A DNA stretch of 64,000 bases from contig NZ_CP072827.1 in NCBI RefSeq assembly GCF_017916255.1, positions 2,170,001 to 2,234,000 of the forward strand. Reading direction: 5' to 3'. The position numbers were made by a program, and so were the translations under genes. Source of the DNA: Streptomyces mobaraensis NBRC 13819 = DSM 40847. Lineage in GTDB: Bacteria > Actinomycetota > Actinomycetes > Streptomycetales > Streptomycetaceae. Of the stretch, positions 60,135-64,000 are shown piece by piece (positions within the stretch are counted from its first letter, which is position 1; each line of letters begins with the position of its first letter). Under the pieces are notes generated by a model that saw only the letters and a list, made by a program, of their open reading frames with translations, did not search any database and was not told the DNA's origin.

Positions 60135-61379
60135 TCACGCGGCCGGTTCCGGCGCGGTTCGTGGTGTCACCCGGTCGCGGCGCGGGAGCAGCGGGGGCGT
60201 GGCCAGGATGAGCAGTCCGGCGACCGTCAGGGCGGTGCGCGGGCCGGTGGCGGTGGCGAGGAGGCCGCCGAGGGCGGTGCAGAGCGCGGTGGACGCCTGC
60301 TGGCCGACCGACCAGGCCGTCAGGGTGCGGGCGACGAGGTGCTTGGGGGTGCGTTCGAGCCGGTAGGTGGCGAGCACCGGGGTGTAGAGGCTCATGTTGA
60401 CGACGATCGCCAGCTCCACGGCGATGACGGTGACCAGGCCGACGACACCGGGCCGGACGAAGGCCAGGCCGATCAGCCAGACGGCGCGCAGGGTGCCGGC
60501 GGTCCGGAAGACCGCGGGCCGGCCGAAGCGGGCCACGGCGCGGCGGGCCAGCCGCGAACCGACGAGGCCGCCGAGGCAGGGGAGGGCGAAGGCGAGGCCG
60601 TACTGCCAGGGCGGGAACTCCAGCCGCCGGAGGAGGAGTACGGCCAGCAGCGGCTCGGTGGCCATGATCAGACCCGAGACGAGGATCTGGTTGAGGTAGA
60701 GGGCCCGCAGGGCGGGGTCGCCGAGGAGGTGCCGCCAGCCGTCAAGCAACGCGCCCGCCCGGAGCGGCCGCGCACCGGCCGGTCGCGGTCGCGGGTCCTC
60801 CTCCCGGCCGCGGATCGCGGCGATGCCCAGCGCGGAGAGCAGATAGCTCAGGGCATCGGCCGCCACGGTCACGACCGGCCCGAACAGGCCGGTCGCGGCC
60901 CCGCCCAGCGGCGGCCCGACGGCGATGGAGCTCCAGTTCGTGGACTCGAAGCGGGCGTTGGCCACGAGCAGGTCGTCCGGCGGGACCAGGGCCTTCAAAA
61001 AGGCGCCACCGGCCGCGTTGAACGCGATCTTCGCCGCGGCCACCACGGCCGAGACCACGAGCAGGTGGACGAAACCGAGCAGCCCGAAGGCGTAGGCGAC
61101 CGGGATCGTCGCCATGGCCGCGCACCGGACCAGGTCCATCGCGACCATGACCGGGCGTTTGCGCCGGAACTCCACCCACGGCGCGAGCGGCAGCGCGACC
61201 AGCGCGCCCATCGCGGGTCCGACGGCGGACAGCGCCGCCACCTCGGCGGGGCTCGCGTGCAACGCCAGCACGGCGATCAGCGGCAACGCCCCGAACCCCA
61301 GCCCGGACCCGTACGCGCTCACCGCGTACGCCGCCCAGAGCCGGCCGAAATCCCGGCCCAGCCGTCTCCTCCCGACCAT
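60135..61379 (-). CDS. MFS transporter, macrolide-efflux-like
   Basis: A 414-residue major-facilitator protein with 12 predicted helices, starting RRLGRDFGRLWAAYAVSAYG with motif A around PLAPWVEFRRKRPVMVAMDL. The second half begins LRALYLNQILVSGLIMATEP. It resembles the EntS/MdtG-like group of drug-type MFS proteins. ATG 61379 is used. It diverges from a LysR regulator, the likely controller. Substrate unknown. Confidence 0.88.
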   Translation of the reverse strand: MVGRRRLGRDFGRLWAAYAVSAYGSGLGFGALPLIAVLALHASPAEVAALSAVGPAMGALVALPLAPWVEFRRKRPVMVAMDLVRCAAMATIPVAYAFGLLGFVHLLVVSAVVAAAKIAFNAAGGAFLKALVPPDDLLVANARFESTNWSSIAVGPPLGGAATGLFGPVVTVAADALSYLLSALGIAAIRGREEDPRPRPAGARPLRAGALLDGWRHLLGDPALRALYLNQILVSGLIMATEPLLAVLLLRRLEFPPWQYGLAFALPCLGGLVGSRLARRAVARFGRPAVFRTAGTLRAVWLIGLAFVRPGVVGLVTVIAVELAIVVNMSLYTPVLATYRLERTPKHLVARTLTAWSVGQQASTALCTALGGLLATATGPRTALTVAGLLILATPPLLPRRDRVTPRTAPEPAA

Positions 61380-61482
61380 GCCCAGCGCCCTCCCGACACG
61401 TCACCGCCACAAATCCGCGTTGTCCGGGACAGCCAAGCGAGCGCCACGGTGGCCGGTCAAACAACCATCTCCCTCATCCGGC

Positions 61483-61497
61483 ACAACCTTTCGTTGT
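61483..61497. promoter_or_regulatory. ACAAC-N5-GTTGT inverted repeat, LysR binding candidate
   Basis: A perfect 5+5+5 inverted repeat in the MFS/LysR intergenic region, 18 bases before the LysR start. LysR proteins bind T-N11-A-like dyads of this size near their own promoter. Candidate only. Confidence 0.4.
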
Positions 61498-61515
61498 TCA
61501 CTACGCTCGGCCGGC

Positions 61516-62451
61516 ATGGACCTCGAAGCCGTACGCACCTTCGCCGCCGTCGTGGAAGCGGGCCAGTTCCAGAAGGCCGCCGCCGACCTGTCGGTCACCC
61601 AGCAGGCCGTCTCCAAGCGCATCGCCGCGCTGGAGCGCGACCTCGGCGTACGGCTGTTCACCCGCACGCCGCGCGGGGTCGAGCCGACCATCGACGGGCA
61701 GGCGTTCCTGCCCCACGCACGCGACCTGCTGCGCGTCGCCGAACGCGCGGTCGCGTCCGTGCGCACCGACCGCCGTCCCCTCCGCGTCGACGTGATCAAC
61801 TCGCGCGGCGCGGCGTCCGGACTGCTGCGCGATTTCCACCGCGCGTACCCGGAGACCGAGCTCGACGTGGTGATGCTGCTCGACATCGAGACGGCCGTCG
61901 CCGCCCTCCGCTCCGGCGCGATCGACGCGACCTTCCGGGCCGTCGCCGCGCCCGGCCGGCCGTTCCCCGAGGACATCGCGTCCGTCCGGGTCCTCGACGA
62001 GCCGCTGGAGCTGCTCACCGGCCCCGACCACGCGCTGGCGGACGCCCGTTCGGTGCGCGTCGCGCGGCTCGCCGGGCACCGGATCTGGATGCCCGGGATC
62101 GTTCCCGGCAGCGAATGGGCCGCCTATTACGACGATCTCGTCGCCGAGTTCGGTCTGACGATCGAGGCGACCGGGCCCAACTTCGGCTCCGACGCGCTCC
62201 TCGACACCGTCGCCGACACCCCGGCCCTGGCCACCTTCATGGGCGGTCACACACGCCTCGTCTGGCCCGCGGGCCACGGCCTGCGCCGCATCCCCGTCAC
62301 CGACCCCACACCCGTCTACCCCCACTCGCTCCTCTGGCACCGCGACAACCCCCACCCGGCCCTGCCCGCCCTCCGCGCCCACCTCGCCGGCGCGACGGCC
62401 GGACACGACGCGGCGGGGACATGGCGGCCGGACTGGGTGATTCCGCGCTGA
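61516..62451 (+). CDS. LysR-family transcriptional regulator
   Basis: A 311-residue LysR regulator. The winged helix reads EAVRTFAAVVEAGQFQKAAA-DLSVTQQAVSKRIAALERDL with FTRTPRGVEPTIDG, then the periplasmic-binding-like effector domain (RPLRVDVINSRGAASGLLRD onward). ATG 61516 is used. It diverges from the MFS gene and probably activates or represses it in response to an exported compound. Confidence 0.92.
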   Translation: MDLEAVRTFAAVVEAGQFQKAAADLSVTQQAVSKRIAALERDLGVRLFTRTPRGVEPTIDGQAFLPHARDLLRVAERAVASVRTDRRPLRVDVINSRGAASGLLRDFHRAYPETELDVVMLLDIETAVAALRSGAIDATFRAVAAPGRPFPEDIASVRVLDEPLELLTGPDHALADARSVRVARLAGHRIWMPGIVPGSEWAAYYDDLVAEFGLTIEATGPNFGSDALLDTVADTPALATFMGGHTRLVWPAGHGLRRIPVTDPTPVYPHSLLWHRDNPHPALPALRAHLAGATAGHDAAGTWRPDWVIPR

Positions 62452-62674
62452 ACGGCGGCATTCGCCCCGGCGTCATTCGTCGCCCTGTGACCGGCCACGA
62501 CCGTCCGGGAGCGGGGCGTCGGCCCACCGGGGACATCGCCCGAGCGGCCGGGGAGCCGGACGGCGTCCATACTGGGCACCGTCCGCGACGGTCGGCTGCC
62601 GGGCCGCCGGGCCGGCCGGGTGGCCGGGGCGACCAGCCCCCGTCCCGTTCCCCCTCCGCCCCCGGGAGCACGTC

Positions 62675-63064
62675 ATGAGGATCTACCTGACCAGCGTTTT
62701 CGTCGACGACCAGGAGAAGGCCCACCGCTTCTACACCGACGTGCTGGGGTTCGTGACGAAGCACGACGTCCCGGTCGGCGGTACGGACCGGTGGCTGACC
62801 GTCGTCTCGCCGGAGAACCCCGACGGGACCGAACTCCTGCTCGAACCCTCCGGGCACCCCGCGGTGAGGCCGTACAGGGAGGCGCTGCTCGCGGACGGGA
62901 TCCCGGCCATCGCCTTCGCGGTGGACGACGTCCGGGCCGAGTACGAGCGGCTGCGCGCGCTGGGGGCGCGGTTCACGCAGGAGCCGGTGGAGATGGGGCC
63001 GGAGGTGACGGCGGTGCTGGACGACACCTGCGGGAACCTGATCCAGCTCGCCCAGTCGGTGTAG
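62675..63064 (+). CDS. VOC-superfamily (glyoxalase-like) protein
   Basis: A 129-residue protein with one VOC module: IYLTSVFVDDQEKAHRFYTD-VLGF, TELLLEPSGHPAVRPYREAL, IAFAVDDVRAEYERLRALGA and the terminal CGNLIQL. It belongs to the small YaeR/PhnB-like VOC proteins, whose roles range from glyoxalase to antibiotic sequestration. ATG 62675 has GGGAGCACGTC upstream. Between the LysR gene and this gene lie 220 bases without a supported gene. Confidence 0.88.
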   Translation: MRIYLTSVFVDDQEKAHRFYTDVLGFVTKHDVPVGGTDRWLTVVSPENPDGTELLLEPSGHPAVRPYREALLADGIPAIAFAVDDVRAEYERLRALGARFTQEPVEMGPEVTAVLDDTCGNLIQLAQSV

Positions 63065-63235
63065 AGACCGCCGCCTCGTTCCGGCAGCCGCCGCCTCGTC
63101 CGCGCACCCCGGCGGCCCGTTCGCGCGCCCGACACCCCTTTCGCGCGCCCCGGCTGCCCTGCCGTCCGCGCCGGGAAGCGGGTGCGCCTGGCGCGGACGG
63201 CCGGCAGCACCGCCCGTACCGCCCCCGTCGGCCGC

Positions 63236-64000
63236 TCAGCCCGCGGTCCGTCCCTGGAACGTACGGCGGTACGCGGCGGGCGAGACGCCGATGGCGGCGG
63301 CCAGGTGCTGGCGCAGCGACGAGGCGCTGCCGAACCCGGCCTGCTCGGCGACCCGGTCCACCGGCAGATCGCTGGACTCCAGCAGCCGGCGGGCGAGTTC
63401 GAGCCGCTGGGCGGTGAGCCACTGGCCGGGGGTCTGGCCGGTCTCGGCGAGGAACCGGCGGCTGAAGGTGCGCACGCTCATGCCCGCCTGGGCGGCCAAC
63501 TCGCCCAGCCTGATGGGCCGGTGGAGCCGGCGGAGGGCCCACGCGCGGGCCGCGGCGGCATCGTTGCCGGTCGCGTCGGGGACGGGCCGGGCGATGTACT
63601 GGGCCTGTCCGCCGTCGCGCCAAGGAGGGACGACGCACAGGCGGGCGACCTGGTTGGCGATCTCGCTGCCGTGGTCGCGGCGGATCAGGTGCAGGCAGAG
63701 GTCCATACCGGCGGCGGCGCCGGCCGAGGTGAGTACGTCGCCGTCGTCCACGTAGAGCACATCGCGATCGAGCGCGGTCCGCGGGTACAGGCCGCGGAAG
63801 CGCTCGGCGTACGCCCAGTGCGTGGTGGCGGGCCGGTCGTCGAGCAGCCCGGCGGCGGCGAGCACGAAGGAGGCCGTGCAGATCGACACCAGGCGGGTGC
63901 CGGGCCGGACCCGGCCCAGGGCGGCGGCCACCGGCTCGGGGAGCGGGTCGGTGACGCGGGCCGGGTCGTCGACGGGCGCCACGATCAGGGTGTCGGCGGT
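63236..64000 (-). CDS. GlxA-type regulator (DJ-1/PfpI + AraC HTH), 5' end cut
   Basis: A leftward gene whose start lies beyond 64,000. The visible 254 residues begin inside a DJ-1/PfpI-like domain (LVSICTASFVLAAAGLLDDR, with the nucleophile-elbow Cys) and end with an AraC-type DNA-binding domain (RLGELAAQAGMSVRTFSRRF, VDRVAEQAGFGSASSLRQHL). Such GlxA-family regulators sense metabolites through the DJ-1 part. Real length probably about 320 residues. Target unknown. Confidence 0.88.
   Translation of the reverse strand, partial: TADTLIVAPVDDPARVTDPLPEPVAAALGRVRPGTRLVSICTASFVLAAAGLLDDRPATTHWAYAERFRGLYPRTALDRDVLYVDDGDVLTSAGAAAGMDLCLHLIRRDHGSEIANQVARLCVVPPWRDGGQAQYIARPVPDATGNDAAAARAWALRRLHRPIRLGELAAQAGMSVRTFSRRFLAETGQTPGQWLTAQRLELARRLLESSDLPVDRVAEQAGFGSASSLRQHLAAAIGVSPAAYRRTFQGRTAG

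Noticed and set aside
59883..62678. A 931-residue rightward frame over the MFS and LysR genes
   Set aside because: Shadow frame; the LysR and MFS proteins in other frames have clear family motifs.
1..64000. tRNA or rRNA genes
   Set aside because: No cloverleaf ending in CCA-like context or rRNA signature was recognised on reading; a covariance-model scan was not possible.

Overview
This window looks like a stretch of Streptomyces chromosome. Base composition is very GC-rich throughout, GTG starts are frequent and genes commonly overlap by ATGA or GTGA. Actinomycete hallmarks are abundant: two DUF5753 XRE regulator/DUF397 pairs, a TipAS-type MerR protein, a very large SARP/NB-ARC/TPR regulator, GerW, DUF6153, an ECF41-like sigma factor and a DmdR/IdeR-type iron box. 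I see no rRNA, tRNA, CRISPR array, insertion sequence or phage module. Most of the window is ordinary chromosome with local decay and small accessory loci.

Layout. 0-5.4 kb: DUF385 protein, the 3' remnant of a TetR gene, a cupin, a TipAS MerR-glycosyltransferase operon, two unknowns and a NUDIX hydrolase. 5.7-10 kb: regulator-GNAT pair, alpha/beta hydrolase and amino-acid permease. 10.2-14.9 kb: a His-rich DUF6153 protein with a Tat-exported multicopper oxidase (a likely copper-handling pair), then nadE and DUF2277. 14.9-17.6 kb: a DUF5753 XRE/DUF397 module facing three overlapping tiny genes, bracketed by inverted copies of a dispersed repeat and carrying a DUF397 fragment. 17.6-24.1 kb: membrane EEP-family protein, TetR/MFS efflux operon with an operator, panB and a DrrAB-type ABC exporter. 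24.3-35 kb: the giant SARP, a site-2 protease-like protein, NADPH:F420 reductase, MFS, SRPBCC and map. 35.4-37.4 kb: a secreted beta/gamma-crystallin-like protein, an iron-box-controlled heme oxygenase and a PH-like membrane protein. 37.6-44.3 kb: PucR regulator, PhzF, HdeD and a divergent SDR/TetR pair. 44.1-46.8 kb: a second XRE/DUF397 module facing an unusual HATPase protein. 46.8-49.8 kb: GNAT, ECF41-type sigma factor with its divergent AhpD-like partner, methyltransferase. 50-54 kb: a mixed accessory stretch with an orphan Imm10 gene, GerW, a HAD phosphatase and two probable gene remnants. 54.2-58.9 kb: the Trypco1 plus trypsin-STAND-propeller locus. 59-64 kb: esterase, MFS/LysR divergent pair, VOC protein and a GlxA-type regulator cut by the window edge.

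The most interesting system is the two-gene locus at 54,167-58,944. A small trypsin-co-occurring (Trypco1/CU044_2847) protein precedes a 1448-residue protein that joins a trypsin-like protease with an intact-looking triad, a STAND-type P-loop NTPase, one membrane helix and a C-terminal propeller-like region. This fits the NTP-dependent biological-conflict (defence or self/non-self) class predicted by comparative genomics, and it sits beside decaying genes and an orphan immunity gene. Secondary themes are recurrent leaderless-type promoters, copper handling, iron-regulated heme breakdown and several gene fragments that record past deletions. All functional statements are family-level inferences from reading the sequence; no database search was run.
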